From: Thalassobaculum_A sp040219615 | Lineage (GTDB): Bacteria > Pseudomonadota > Alphaproteobacteria > Thalassobaculales > Thalassobaculaceae | Assembly (NCBI RefSeq): GCF_040219615.1 | Contig: NZ_JAVJSE010000040.1 | Location: 186,001 to 250,000, forward strand | Direction: 5' to 3' | Length of the DNA stretch: 64,000 nucleotides | In this document: positions 43,466-52,074 of the stretch, in pieces | How the letters are laid out: each line of letters opens with the position of its first letter | Position numbering within the stretch: position 1 is the stretch's first letter | The notes under the pieces: model-generated | Told to the model about the DNA's origin: nothing | Databases searched by the model: none | The model's input: only the letters and a program-made list of their open reading frames with translations | Translations under genes and position numbers: made by a program

Positions 43466-45028
43466 CTATCGGATCGAGTGGTCCTCTTTCGTACCCACTG
43501 GTCCCTGCCGAGTCAGTTCGTTCAGAGTCGATAGCAGATCGACGATCCGGAACGGCTTTCGGATGATCCGCGTGTCGATCCCCGTGAAGGACAGATCGTT
43601 CATCTCCGAGCCGACGTAACCGGAGATGAACAGGGCCGGCAGGTTCGGTCGAGTTCTGCGAACCGCCCTAACGAATTCAAGGCCGTCCATGGGGCCCGGC
43701 AACCTGACATCGCTCAGAATCGCGGCCACGTCCTCGGTCGAGCCCTGCAGGTGCTCGAGCGCTTCCGTCGGCAACGGGAACGCAGTGACCTTCAAGCCGA
43801 GTTGGGAGAGCCCTTCCTCAAGGAATGAACGGACTTTGTCATTGTCTTCGACCAGCAATATCGCCTGGCCTGACCCGTATGGGATGGACAGCGGCACAGA
43901 CTGCCGGTCAGTGCTCGCGCCCGTTTCCCGCCTGGGGAGAAAGAGGCTCAGGACCGTTCCCACCCCTTGCTCGGACTGAATCGTCACGGAGCCCCCCGAA
44001 TCTTCGGCGAAGTCGCGAATGATCGCGAGCCCGAGGCCCGTACCGCCTCGGGTCGATTTGGTCGTGACGAACGGATCGAAGACCCGCCCCAGGATCTCCG
44101 AGTGGATGCCGGTACCGGTGTCGGAGATGGCGAGCCGCATCATCGGGTTCGAGTGCCCCGCCCGGCCGACGTCGGAGAGCGACAGCACGATCTGGCCTCC
44201 GTCGGGCATCGCGTCCCGCGCGTTCAACGCAGCGTTCAACACCGCCGTCTCCAGACGGACCTTGTCCAGCCGACCCACCGCCTGGTCGAGTTCCGGCCGG
44301 AACTCGATCTCAACCTGCGTCCCGACCACCCGCGAAAGCGTCGGCAGGAACTCCCGGATAGTGGAAACCAGATCGATATCGATCGGTGACCTGAGTTGCC
44401 GATTGAAGAAGGCGAGCAGCCTCTCCGCCAACGCCGCCCCGTTCTCCACGGACAGATGCGCCCGCTCGATCAATCGACTGGCATCGGGCGTACTGCCGTA
44501 TCTGAGCTTCAGGATGTCCAGATTTCCGGAGACGACCGACAGTAGGTTGTTGAAGTCGTGCGCGACTTCGACCAGCACTCGGGACAATGTGGCTTCCCGT
44601 TCCGCGCGAATCAGCCGTTCGCGTATATCGTTGACGGCTGAGATGTCCTGCACGGTTCCGCGAAAGCGGATCGGTCGACCGCCCTCGTCGAACTCGTGGC
44701 GTCCATGCTCAAGAACGTGACGGACCGTCGCGTCCGGCAGGACGATTCGATGCTCGATCTGGTATGGCATGCCGGTTTTCCGCGAGCCGTGGATGGCGGC
44801 GTGGACCGTCTCCAGGTCATCCGGATGTATTAAACGATCAAATCCATCCAATGACGGCCGGAAGACCTCCGGATCGACGCCGAATACTATGTAGGTCGCG
44901 CTCGACCAGCGCAGCGCCCGGTCCGTAAGGTCGACTTCCCAATAGCCGATTCCGGTCAATTGCTCGATCAGGGTGAGCCTCTGCCGTACTTCGTTGTCCG
45001 GTAGCGCCCCGGGCGGATTCTTGTCCAT
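43466..45028 (-). CDS. Soluble hybrid histidine kinase (PAS, HisKA/HATPase, receiver)
   Basis: 520 residues, no membrane segments. PAS fold at about 20-135 (GIGYWEVDLTDRALRWSSAT ... VQDIS), phospho-acceptor His157 in LVEVAHDFNNLLSVVSGNL, the type used by hybrid kinases with FNNLL helices, ATP-binding domain with N-box ALNARDAMPDGG and G-boxes ISDTGTGIH and RGGTGLGLAI, then a C-terminal receiver (about 395-510) with LVEDND and phospho-acceptor Asp in AILSDVRLPG. It is 30 bases downstream of the NarL-type regulator gene on the same strand, so the two form a two-component operon. The signal is cytosolic and unknown. Confidence 0.88.
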   Translation of the reverse strand: MDKNPPGALPDNEVRQRLTLIEQLTGIGYWEVDLTDRALRWSSATYIVFGVDPEVFRPSLDGFDRLIHPDDLETVHAAIHGSRKTGMPYQIEHRIVLPDATVRHVLEHGRHEFDEGGRPIRFRGTVQDISAVNDIRERLIRAEREATLSRVLVEVAHDFNNLLSVVSGNLDILKLRYGSTPDASRLIERAHLSVENGAALAERLLAFFNRQLRSPIDIDLVSTIREFLPTLSRVVGTQVEIEFRPELDQAVGRLDKVRLETAVLNAALNARDAMPDGGQIVLSLSDVGRAGHSNPMMRLAISDTGTGIHSEILGRVFDPFVTTKSTRGGTGLGLAIIRDFAEDSGGSVTIQSEQGVGTVLSLFLPRRETGASTDRQSVPLSIPYGSGQAILLVEDNDKVRSFLEEGLSQLGLKVTAFPLPTEALEHLQGSTEDVAAILSDVRLPGPMDGLEFVRAVRRTRPNLPALFISGYVGSEMNDLSFTGIDTRIIRKPFRIVDLLSTLNELTRQGPVGTKEDHSIR

Positions 45029-45058
45029 TTACGTCTGACCTGTCTGAATTCTCGCCTC

Positions 45059-45697
45059 TCAGACGACCGACTTGCGGAGCGCAGACGCAACCGCGTCGGC
45101 TCGGTTCCGGACCCCAAGAACATCGAAGATCCGAGAAACGTGCTCCTTCACCGTAGCCTCCGAAATGCCGAGATCCCTGGCGATCTCCTTGTTCGTCCTC
45201 CCGTCGACGATCTGGCGGAGGATCTGCATCTGGCGGGCGGTCAGCACGGGCGGCGGCGGACCGGACCGAGCTTGCTCATGCAGACTCAGCGTCCGTGCGA
45301 TCGCTCCCGACAACGGCGGAAAATAGGACCCGTTGCGAAACACCTTGAGAACGATATCGAGAACGGATCGGGCGCCGAAACTCTTCGGGACGTAGCCTGC
45401 CACCCCGATAGACCGAGCGGCCTCCAGTTCTGCTTCCGTGACCGCGCCGGAGAACAGGACGACCGGAACGCCCGGGTACCGCTCTACGACCCGCTTGATG
45501 CCGTCGACGCCCGTACCGCCGGGCATCCTGAAATCGATGAGGATCAGATCCGGGACATCATTGGACTCCAGAACCGACAATGCCTCTGAATAGTTCCCGG
45601 ATTCCAGCACAATCAACCCTGGTACGGACTCTCGAAAAAACTCGGCAAGAGTTTCTCGGAGAACGGCATGATCGTCGACAATCAAAAGGCGTTTCAT
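45059..45697 (-). CDS. NarL/LuxR-family response regulator
   Basis: 212 residues. Receiver with acidic pair VDDH and phospho-acceptor Asp55 in LILIDFRMPGG, conserved Ser/Thr in VVLFSGAV and Lys in GYVPKSF. C-terminal LuxR-type helix-turn-helix: LTARQMQILRQIVDGRTNKE followed by IARDLGISEATVKEHVSRIF. Transcription factor, probably the partner of the hybrid kinase 30 bases downstream. Divergent from the globin-coupled receptor, with 149 bases between. Confidence 0.9.
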   Translation of the reverse strand: MKRLLIVDDHAVLRETLAEFFRESVPGLIVLESGNYSEALSVLESNDVPDLILIDFRMPGGTGVDGIKRVVERYPGVPVVLFSGAVTEAELEAARSIGVAGYVPKSFGARSVLDIVLKVFRNGSYFPPLSGAIARTLSLHEQARSGPPPPVLTARQMQILRQIVDGRTNKEIARDLGISEATVKEHVSRIFDVLGVRNRADAVASALRKSVV

Positions 45698-45846
45698 TCG
45701 ATTCTCTCGGACTTGACGGCAAAGCTCTCGTTCGCGGCACTCGACCCTACCCTACTATCGTAGGGGGCCCGATCCTTCAAAACTCAACGAAATGCACATC
45801 GATTGCCGCCAATGCTCCCGGGTACGGCCACCACAGGAGCTTTGAT

Positions 45847-47196
45847 ATGTCTCAGGCGTCAGGCGTTGACAGTACCGACCTCGCAAATCGTCTCCACTTC
45901 ATGCGGACGAACGATGAGACGACGAAGATCCTGCGCGATACGTGGGGGCTCATAGAGCCGGCGCTTCCCGGCATCCTCGAGCGATTCTATCGGCATGTCC
46001 TGACGGTTCCCGCCCTGGCCGCCCTCATCGGCGGCAAGTCGGCATCCCTCACCGCTGCCCAGAGCGCCCACTGGAAGAGGCTGTTCACCAGCGGCTTCGA
46101 CGCAGGGTATGTCGAGAGCGTCCGCCGCATCGGTTCGGCCCACAACCGCATCGGCCTGGAGCCCCGTTGGTACATCGGCGGTTACAGCTACGTCATCTGC
46201 GAGCTGATCCACGTCATCGTAAGACACAATCGCTGGTCGCCCTCGAAGGCCTCGTCCGCGATCGCCGCCGCCACCAAGGCCGTCATGATCGACATGGACT
46301 TTGCGATCTCCGTCTATCAGGAGGAGATGCTGGCCGAACGCCAGACACGCCAACGACATGTCGACCAATCCATCCAGGAATTCAGAGGCGAGAGCGAAGA
46401 AGCGCTGCGGCTCGTCGGCGACGCGGTCGCGGAGATGCGCGGTGTGGCGCAATCGATGATCAGCATCGCGCAGCGGACCACGGACCATTCCCTCAGCGTC
46501 GCGGCCGCGTCCGAACAAGCGTCCAGCAATGTCCAGACCGTCGCCTCCGCAGCGGAGGAGCTGTCTTCCTCCATCGTCGAGATCGATCGACAGGTCGGAG
46601 AATCCACGCAGATCACGACGACCGCGGTTGCGAACGCCGAGCGCACCAACGACCAGATCCGGGGCCTCGCGCAAGCGGCGCAGAAGATCGGCGAGGTCGT
46701 GAAGCTCATCAACGACATCGCCAGCCAGACGAACCTGCTCGCGCTGAACGCGACGATCGAGGCGGCCCGGGCCGGTGAAGCCGGCAAGGGCTTCGCGGTG
46801 GTCGCATCCGAGGTGAAGTCCCTCGCCACCCAGACCGCTCGGGCCACCGAGGAGATCTCGGGCAAGGTTTCCGAGATGCAGTCCGCAACGACCGGCGCGG
46901 TCGATGCCATCCAGGAGATCACGGATACCATCCGCCGGATCGACCAGATATCGACCTCGATCGCATCCGCGATCGAGCAGCAGCGAACCGCGACGGCGGA
47001 GATCGCCCAGAACGTCCAACAGGCGGCCGTCGGGACTCAGGAGGTGTCGAGCACGATCGTCGAGGTGACATCCGGCACCCGCGAGGTCAGTGAACGCGGG
47101 AGCGGGGTGGCCGACTCCGCAACGGTGGTGACCGAGCGTACGGACCGGCTGCGGGCGGACATCGAGGCCTTCTTCGAACGGATCCGGGCGGCGTGA
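45847..47196 (+). CDS. Globin-coupled methyl-accepting chemoreceptor (soluble)
   Basis: 449 residues from the ATG at 45847, preceded by CAGGAG. No membrane segments. Residues about 10-175 are a protoglobin-like sensor: proximal haem ligand His99 in SAHNRIGLEPRWYIGGY, the signature of HemAT-type sensors. Residues about 215-440 form the coiled-coil signalling domain with the chemoreceptor hairpin NDIASQTNLLALNATIEAARAG (around 300-321, quoted in part), so it should control a CheA kinase in response to oxygen, CO or NO. No che genes are in the window. Fits the oxygen-sensing theme of the adjacent two-component genes. Confidence 0.92.
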   Translation: MSQASGVDSTDLANRLHFMRTNDETTKILRDTWGLIEPALPGILERFYRHVLTVPALAALIGGKSASLTAAQSAHWKRLFTSGFDAGYVESVRRIGSAHNRIGLEPRWYIGGYSYVICELIHVIVRHNRWSPSKASSAIAAATKAVMIDMDFAISVYQEEMLAERQTRQRHVDQSIQEFRGESEEALRLVGDAVAEMRGVAQSMISIAQRTTDHSLSVAAASEQASSNVQTVASAAEELSSSIVEIDRQVGESTQITTTAVANAERTNDQIRGLAQAAQKIGEVVKLINDIASQTNLLALNATIEAARAGEAGKGFAVVASEVKSLATQTARATEEISGKVSEMQSATTGAVDAIQEITDTIRRIDQISTSIASAIEQQRTATAEIAQNVQQAAVGTQEVSSTIVEVTSGTREVSERGSGVADSATVVTERTDRLRADIEAFFERIRAA

Positions 47197-47290
47197 TGAG
47201 CCGCCCCCTCTCGAAGCAGCCGACACCCGGCGCTCCTGCCGAATCCGCCGAGGCTCGGAACAATCGAAAGCCGACCCGAGAACTCCCGCC

Positions 47291-48403
47291 ATGGACGCTA
47301 ATATGAGCCTGGCTCTGTTCGACACGCTCGAGGAAGCGGTCGTCGCCGTGAACGATCAAGCTGAGATCATCTTCGTGAACTCGAGCGCCACAAGGCTCTT
47401 CGGCTACAAACGATCGGAACTCCTCGGTCAATCTCTGGATGTCCTGCTTCCTGAGCACCATCGCTCGAAGCATGCCGACTATTTCGCCGGGTTCCGGGAA
47501 AGCGGCGTAGCGGCCCGGATGAAGAGCGAACGAGCCGCCGTGCGCGGTAGGCGAACGGACGGATCGGAATTCGACGCCGAAGCTTCGATCTGCCGGTCCG
47601 AGTTCGGCGGGCAACAGGTCTTCATCGCCGTGCTGCGGGACGTTACGAGGCGCAAGGCCCACGAGCATGAACTGATCGAGGCTCGGAAGGCCGCCGAGGA
47701 GGCGAACCGGCACAAGTCGATGTTCCTGGCCGGGGTCAGCCACGAGCTACGTACGCCGCTGAACGCCATCATCGGGTTCGCCGAAATCATCCGGGACGAG
47801 GCGTTGGGCCCCGAGGCCGTCAGGAAGTACCGGGAGTATGCGGGTGACATCGCGAGCAGCGGTGTCCATCTCGCGGCGGTAATCAACGATCTGATCGATC
47901 TATCGCGTGCGGAATCGGGCATGCAGGCCGTCGACCCCGATCTGATCGACCTTCGCGACCTCGCAGAGCAGTGCATCCGAAGTCTTCGTCCATTGATCGA
48001 GGAGAAGGCGATCCGTTGCAGCACGCACATCCCCGAGACGGCGCGATCGCTGAGGGCCGACCGCAAGGCCGTCCGTCAGATGCTGATAAACCTGCTGTCG
48101 AACGCGATACGGCACACGCCGGCCGGGGGTTCGATCGATATCGTCGCCGCTCTCGATTCCGATGAAGAGCTGGTTCTGCGCGTTCGGGACAATGGCGCCG
48201 GCATCCCGGACACCAAACTGCCCTGGGTTACGATACCGTTCAACAGCGACCGCAACTATGTCGCGTCCCAACGCGTCGGGACGGGGCTCGGGCTCGCAAT
48301 AACCAAACGGCTACTGGAGCTTCACGATGGCAGGATGACGATCCGTAGCACGGTTGGTGCAGGCACGACCGTGGATCTGATTTTCCCGAGGCGTATGAAA
48401 TAA
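47291..48403 (+). CDS. Soluble PAS-domain sensor histidine kinase
   Basis: 370 residues. PAS domain at about 7-120 (LFDTLEEAVVAVNDQAEIIF, VNSSATRLFGYKRSEL), a short coiled link, HisKA with His151 in FLAGVSHELRTPLNAIIGF, and HATPase with LINLLSNAIRHTPAGG, DNGAGI and GTGLGLAI. No receiver and no membrane segment. A 94-base gap separates it from the chemoreceptor on the same strand, and a run of 13 G follows its stop immediately. The cognate regulator is not adjacent; the OmpR-type gene at 50864 is a possible partner. Confidence 0.87.
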   Translation: MDANMSLALFDTLEEAVVAVNDQAEIIFVNSSATRLFGYKRSELLGQSLDVLLPEHHRSKHADYFAGFRESGVAARMKSERAAVRGRRTDGSEFDAEASICRSEFGGQQVFIAVLRDVTRRKAHEHELIEARKAAEEANRHKSMFLAGVSHELRTPLNAIIGFAEIIRDEALGPEAVRKYREYAGDIASSGVHLAAVINDLIDLSRAESGMQAVDPDLIDLRDLAEQCIRSLRPLIEEKAIRCSTHIPETARSLRADRKAVRQMLINLLSNAIRHTPAGGSIDIVAALDSDEELVLRVRDNGAGIPDTKLPWVTIPFNSDRNYVASQRVGTGLGLAITKRLLELHDGRMTIRSTVGAGTTVDLIFPRRMK

Positions 48404-48416
48404 GGGGGGGGGGGGG
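48404..48416. repeat. Homopolymer of 13 G directly after a stop codon
   Basis: The stop TAA of the PAS kinase gene (48401-48403) is followed by 13 consecutive G, then a lower-GC stretch. Long G runs are prone to slippage in replication and to length errors in sequencing. As it lies outside the frame, slippage would not alter the kinase itself. Confidence 0.85.
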
Positions 48417-48623
48417 CAATTCCAGATATTGAAGTTCTCTTCTCGGCAAGAGTGAAAAGGAAACAAGACACCCAAGAGAATATGATTCGCTACTCTATTC
48501 AATCCTTGCCATCGTTGCTTGCCGAAGAACGGTTCACCCGAACCAGCGAGGCATTCGTCCGTCACATGCCACTGACCGGCACCCGAGGCAGACAGGGTTC
48601 AAGTTATTCCGATTGTTGCTGGC
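48417..48623. other. Lower-GC decayed stretch between two sensor genes
   Basis: About 200 bases with clearly more A/T than the neighbours and no convincing gene. On the minus strand, in a frame different from the truncated sensor, the fragment GEPFFGKQRWQGLNR resembles the 'GKtRwe' part of PAS domains. It could therefore be decayed coding sequence from the missing end of that sensor. This is a weak, inferred match. Confidence 0.35.
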
Positions 48624-50444
48624 TCACTTCCTGGAGGGCGACGGGTCCGTCGCGTCGGGCCTGAAGAACCTCGTGAAGCGGAGTTGGCTGTCCATCTCCC
48701 AGAACCAGTCCGACGAGGCCGTCGCAAAGTCGCGAACACGCTCCTCGTTGGTCAGCGCCAGGCTCAGCGCCTCCTGCAGCCGCAACTCGTCCCGTTTGAG
48801 CTCGGTGACGTCGACGCCGGTGCTGAGGACCCCGGTGACCTCGCCATCCCGGCCCCGGATCAGGACGTTGCGCCAGGTTATAGTGAGCCTGCCGCCGGCT
48901 TTCGTGGTCACCTCGCTGATGGACGTGACGTCGAACCCGCTGACGCCGATCACTCTTTGGCTGAACCGACGCTTCAACTCCTCGCGTGTGTCGGCGGCGA
49001 TCAGGACGTCGTAGCAGTTCCGGCCGATCACCTCATCGGCCTCGAAGCCGAACAACTCCAGCGCCACGCGGTTGATCGCGACGACCGTGCCGTCGACGGC
49101 AAGCTCGAGGACGATCGTCTGCGAGGCTTCGAGAAGCAGCTCGGCGCGCTGCCGACCGGACTCGACCACCTGCAGGGCCCGCTCCCGATCGCGCACCGCG
49201 CCGCGCAGGTGAGCGAGCATCCGATTGAAGGACTCGGCCAGACCGCCGATCTCGTCGCGCCGGGCGAATTCGATGTCCGGTTGCGAGGCTATGTTGCCCG
49301 CGGCAACCGCCCCCGCGGCCTCGCGGAGTTCGTCGAGGGGCACGATCACCGACCTGCCATACACCAGGGCGACCAAGGCAACGGCGATCAGGGCACCGAC
49401 GATCACGGCGAGATTGCTCTGCCGCGCCTTGATGAACTCGGGCATGTAGGTCTTCTTGGATACCGTCGTGACCACGATCCAATGGAGCCCCCATTCGTCG
49501 CGGAACGGCGCGACGCCGAAGTCTTCGGCCTCCCCGCCGACCTCCACCGACTGGGTATGTCTGCCGGTCAGTGCCGCGAGCTGAGGGAACCGCGCTTCGA
49601 TGGCCCTGGCGGCCGCGGCGATGGCCGGCGACGCGCTGTCGCGGGCAAGGCGGCGGACCCCGGTCGGCCTCCCACCGTCGTCGACCAGGAACGGTCGCTC
49701 GTCGAAACCGGAAGCGACGAGGAAGCCCTTCGTGTCCATGATGAAGGTCGATGCCTTTGCGGAGCCGTCGGAATCCCGCAGGAAGCGATCCAGGGAAGCG
49801 ACGAAATGGTCCGCCCCGAGCACGCCTCGCGGGGTGCCGTCCGGCCCCGACAGCGGCATGCTTGCCGGGAGCGACATGTCGTGGCCGGTACTGAGCACGT
49901 AGATGTCGCCCCATGTCGGTCGACCGGCCTGTTCCGCCGCTTCGAACCAGGGCCGCCGCCGGCTGTCGAAATCCTCCAGCGTGAGCAGTTCGGCACCTCG
50001 CTCGGCGTTCTTCGTCGCCGCGAACTTCCGCAGCGTCCCGGCCGCGGAAGCGTCGGTCGCCATGAAGTAGGGGTCCTGTTTTCGGCCGTCGTGCCCACCG
50101 GCGACGAGCCCGCCGTCCAGACCGCCCAGATACATGCTCGACACGACATCGGACGCGAGCGCGGCTTCGAGGAGCAGCCTCTCCGGAACGCCCGCCTCCG
50201 GTCGGTCGGCGCCGAGCCGCTCGATCGTCCGACCCGTCTTCAGAAGGTCGCCGCGCGCCGCCGCGAAACGGTGCTCCAGGTGATCGAGCGTGTGCGTCAG
50301 CCGCTCCAACTGAAGCCTCTCTGCCAGCGTGGCGGCAGCGTGACGGCCCGCGGTTTCCGACAGATACGCCATCGCCGCGCCGGCGATGACGACCAGCAGC
50401 GAGACCGTGACCGCGAACGTAGTTACGAGAGAGGAACGCCACAT
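48624..50444 (-). pseudogene. Truncated dCACHE-HAMP-PAS sensor protein
   Basis: 606 codons from the ATG at 50444. Membrane segment VTVSLLVVIAGAAMAYL (about 9-25), periplasmic double CACHE domain (about 30-340, with DSRRRPWFEAAEQAGRPTWG), second membrane segment AVIVGALIAVALVALVYG, HAMP linker (PLDELREAAGAVAAGNI), coiled coil, a full PAS domain (about 455-575), and the start of a second PAS, ATASSDWFWEMDSQLRFTRFF. It then stops after about 15 unrelated residues (RPDATDPSPSRK). No kinase, GGDEF or EAL output remains. The 3' border is the odd lower-GC, poly-G segment. I read it as a gene that lost its output end; a functional output-less form is less likely. Confidence 0.65.
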
Positions 50445-50863
50445 GGGATCCTGCTGCGCTGGAATGCGTAGGAGTCGGCGACCCCGGACACATGCCGCAT
50501 GTTCCGACTGAACGGTCAGGGGGAGTCTACGCGGGCCGTATCGGCTCCACAAACCGGCATCCGGCCGCCGCCGTCCACGCGGAGCGGGACGCTCCTGGCG
50601 CGGCGCTGCCGGGTTCGCTGGGCCCCCACGACGACGCCCCGCGCGACGTTCTTCGCTTTCCGCCAGGGCAAGGATGGCGCACTGTCGCCAGCTCGAAGAA
50701 CCGCCGGGCCCCGGAAAGTCCTCGCCGAATGTCGCGACTTGGCGATCAGAATGGAAGAATATGTAATTAGCTATTGAGTTTAATTTACCCTATTGGTTGA
50801 TCTAAGTGTGAGCCGTGCCCCCGGTCCCAGCGGATTGGACCGGAGGCAACGAAGGTCGCTCGA
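50445..50863. other. Divergent promoter region between sensor and OmpR-type regulator
   Basis: 419 bases. The left part is GC-rich and holds nothing I recognise. The right part (about 50755-50805) is A/T-rich and is the probable promoter of the regulator gene at 50864. No ribosome-site-led small gene is convincing. Confidence 0.4.
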
Positions 50864-51601
50864 ATGTCTGACGCAGTCGTGCTTGTGGTCGATGACGACC
50901 CCGACATACGCAGCACTGTCTGCGCGATCCTGGAGCGCGACGGCCTCTCGGTGATCGAGGCTGCGACCGGCACCGACGTGGATGACGCCCTGAGCCGCCG
51001 AGCACTGTCGGCAGTGGTGCTCGATCTCCGCCTCAACGGCGAGGACGGCATGGAGATCGCCAAGCGCATCCGGAGTCGGTCGGGCGTTCCGATCGTGATC
51101 CTGTCCGCCAACGACGATGTGATCGACAAGGTGGTCTGCCTCGAGATCGGAGTCGACGACTACGTCACCAAGCCGTTTCACGCCCGGGAATTCAGCGCTC
51201 GCGTCCGCAACGCCATCCGGCGGAACCCGCAACAGGGCAGGAACGATCCCCCCGTTCCGCCCGCACCGTCGAACGCAATCACCTTCGGGGACTGGCGCTA
51301 TGATCTCGAGTTCGGGACGCTGCATTCCCAGGAGACCGGCGAGGTCATCCTGACGACCTACGAGCACAAGATTCTCAGGGCCTTCGTCGAGCAACCCAGG
51401 AAGGTGTTCTCCCGCGACGCGTTGCTCGATCTCACCGCCGGCCGCGACTGGAGTCCATTCGATCGCAGCATCGACGTCCTGGTGGCGAAACTGCGGAAGA
51501 AGCTCGGCGACGACATGAAACAACCGCGATATATCAAGACCATACGCGGCGAGGGCTATAGCTGGTTGGTGAATGTGTCGACCGCCCGGCTCGACCTGTA
51601 A
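50864..51601 (+). CDS. OmpR/PhoB-family response regulator
   Basis: 245 residues. Receiver with acidic residues VVDDDPD, phospho-acceptor Asp54 in VVLDLRLNGEDG, Ser in VILSANDD and Lys in DDYVTKPF. The C-terminal winged helix (about 150-240) ends KTIRGEGYSWLV, the standard OmpR-type wing (TVRGxGYxF). It is divergent from the truncated dCACHE sensor, which may once have worked with it; the PAS kinase at 47291 is an alternative partner. DNA-binding regulator; targets unknown. Confidence 0.9.
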   Translation: MSDAVVLVVDDDPDIRSTVCAILERDGLSVIEAATGTDVDDALSRRALSAVVLDLRLNGEDGMEIAKRIRSRSGVPIVILSANDDVIDKVVCLEIGVDDYVTKPFHAREFSARVRNAIRRNPQQGRNDPPVPPAPSNAITFGDWRYDLEFGTLHSQETGEVILTTYEHKILRAFVEQPRKVFSRDALLDLTAGRDWSPFDRSIDVLVAKLRKKLGDDMKQPRYIKTIRGEGYSWLVNVSTARLDL

Positions 51602-51995
51602 CCGCCATAAAATCCGATGGCGGCATCCGACCGGTGAGGTTCTTCCACTGTCACTGTGCCTGTGAACGCAAATAGCCCCGCCGTAACGGCGAGGCTAGGG
51701 GTTCGGTACATTTGGTTGCGGGGGCTCGATGCCAGCTTGGTTTGCGGGTGGATTGGGCGATCGTATAGCCATGTGAGGTCGGCTCGGCTCCGGCAGGGTC
51801 GCGGATTGTCGGGTTGTCGTCGCCGTTCAGCAGGAACGCTCCAAGCGCTACGGCACCGTGACTCCCGCCAGCACTTCAGCTTCCTCCGCTCCCCTGCCAA
51901 GCCAACCCGCCCGCCGCGTGGCGTATTCGGCTCCCCACGCAGATCGCCAATCGGAATCCAATTCAAGGTTGGCATCAGAACGAAATCGTTAACAA
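51602..51995. other. Intergenic region with hairpin and tRNA-3'-end-like scar
   Basis: No gene is supported. Two items stand out. An imperfect inverted repeat at 51674-51696 (AGCC-C-CGCCG, loop TAA, CGGCG-A-GGCT) could end transcription from either side. At 51713-51725, TGGTTGCGGGGGC is, read on the minus strand, GCCCCCGCAACCA, the acceptor end plus CCA of a tRNA, yet no tRNA body follows. This resembles the short target duplicate left by tRNA-site integration. The sequence to 51990 is featureless to me. Confidence 0.4.
51674..51696. terminator. Candidate stem-loop terminator after the OmpR-type regulator
   Basis: Arms AGCC-c-CGCCG and CGGCG-a-GGCT around a TAA loop, one mismatch, 72 bases after the regulator stop. 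A short A-run precedes it, so it would work best for transcription on the minus strand. No downstream T-run exists on the plus strand, so its strength is doubtful. Confidence 0.35.
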
Positions 51996-52038
51996 AATTT
52001 AAATCTGAGATTGACATATTTCGTCCGTCGCCGATAAC
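51996..52038 (+). promoter_or_regulatory. Promoter of the RTX gene with a 14-bp upstream element
   Basis: TTGACA at 52011-52016 and GATAAC at 52033-52038 are spaced by 16 bases, a good sigma-70-type promoter 37 bases before the ATG. Directly upstream, 51996-52009, is AATTTAAATCTGAG, which recurs exactly at 55251-55264 before the exporter gene. The element may bind an activator or act as an UP element. Confidence 0.55.
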
Positions 52039-52074
52039 GTCAACCGTAAGTTGGGTGCATAAGGCGAGGACGAG

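Noticed and set aside
48417..48623. Possible insertion-sequence remnant
   Set aside because: No transposase-like motif, terminal repeat or target duplication was visible; a decayed sensor end explains it as well.
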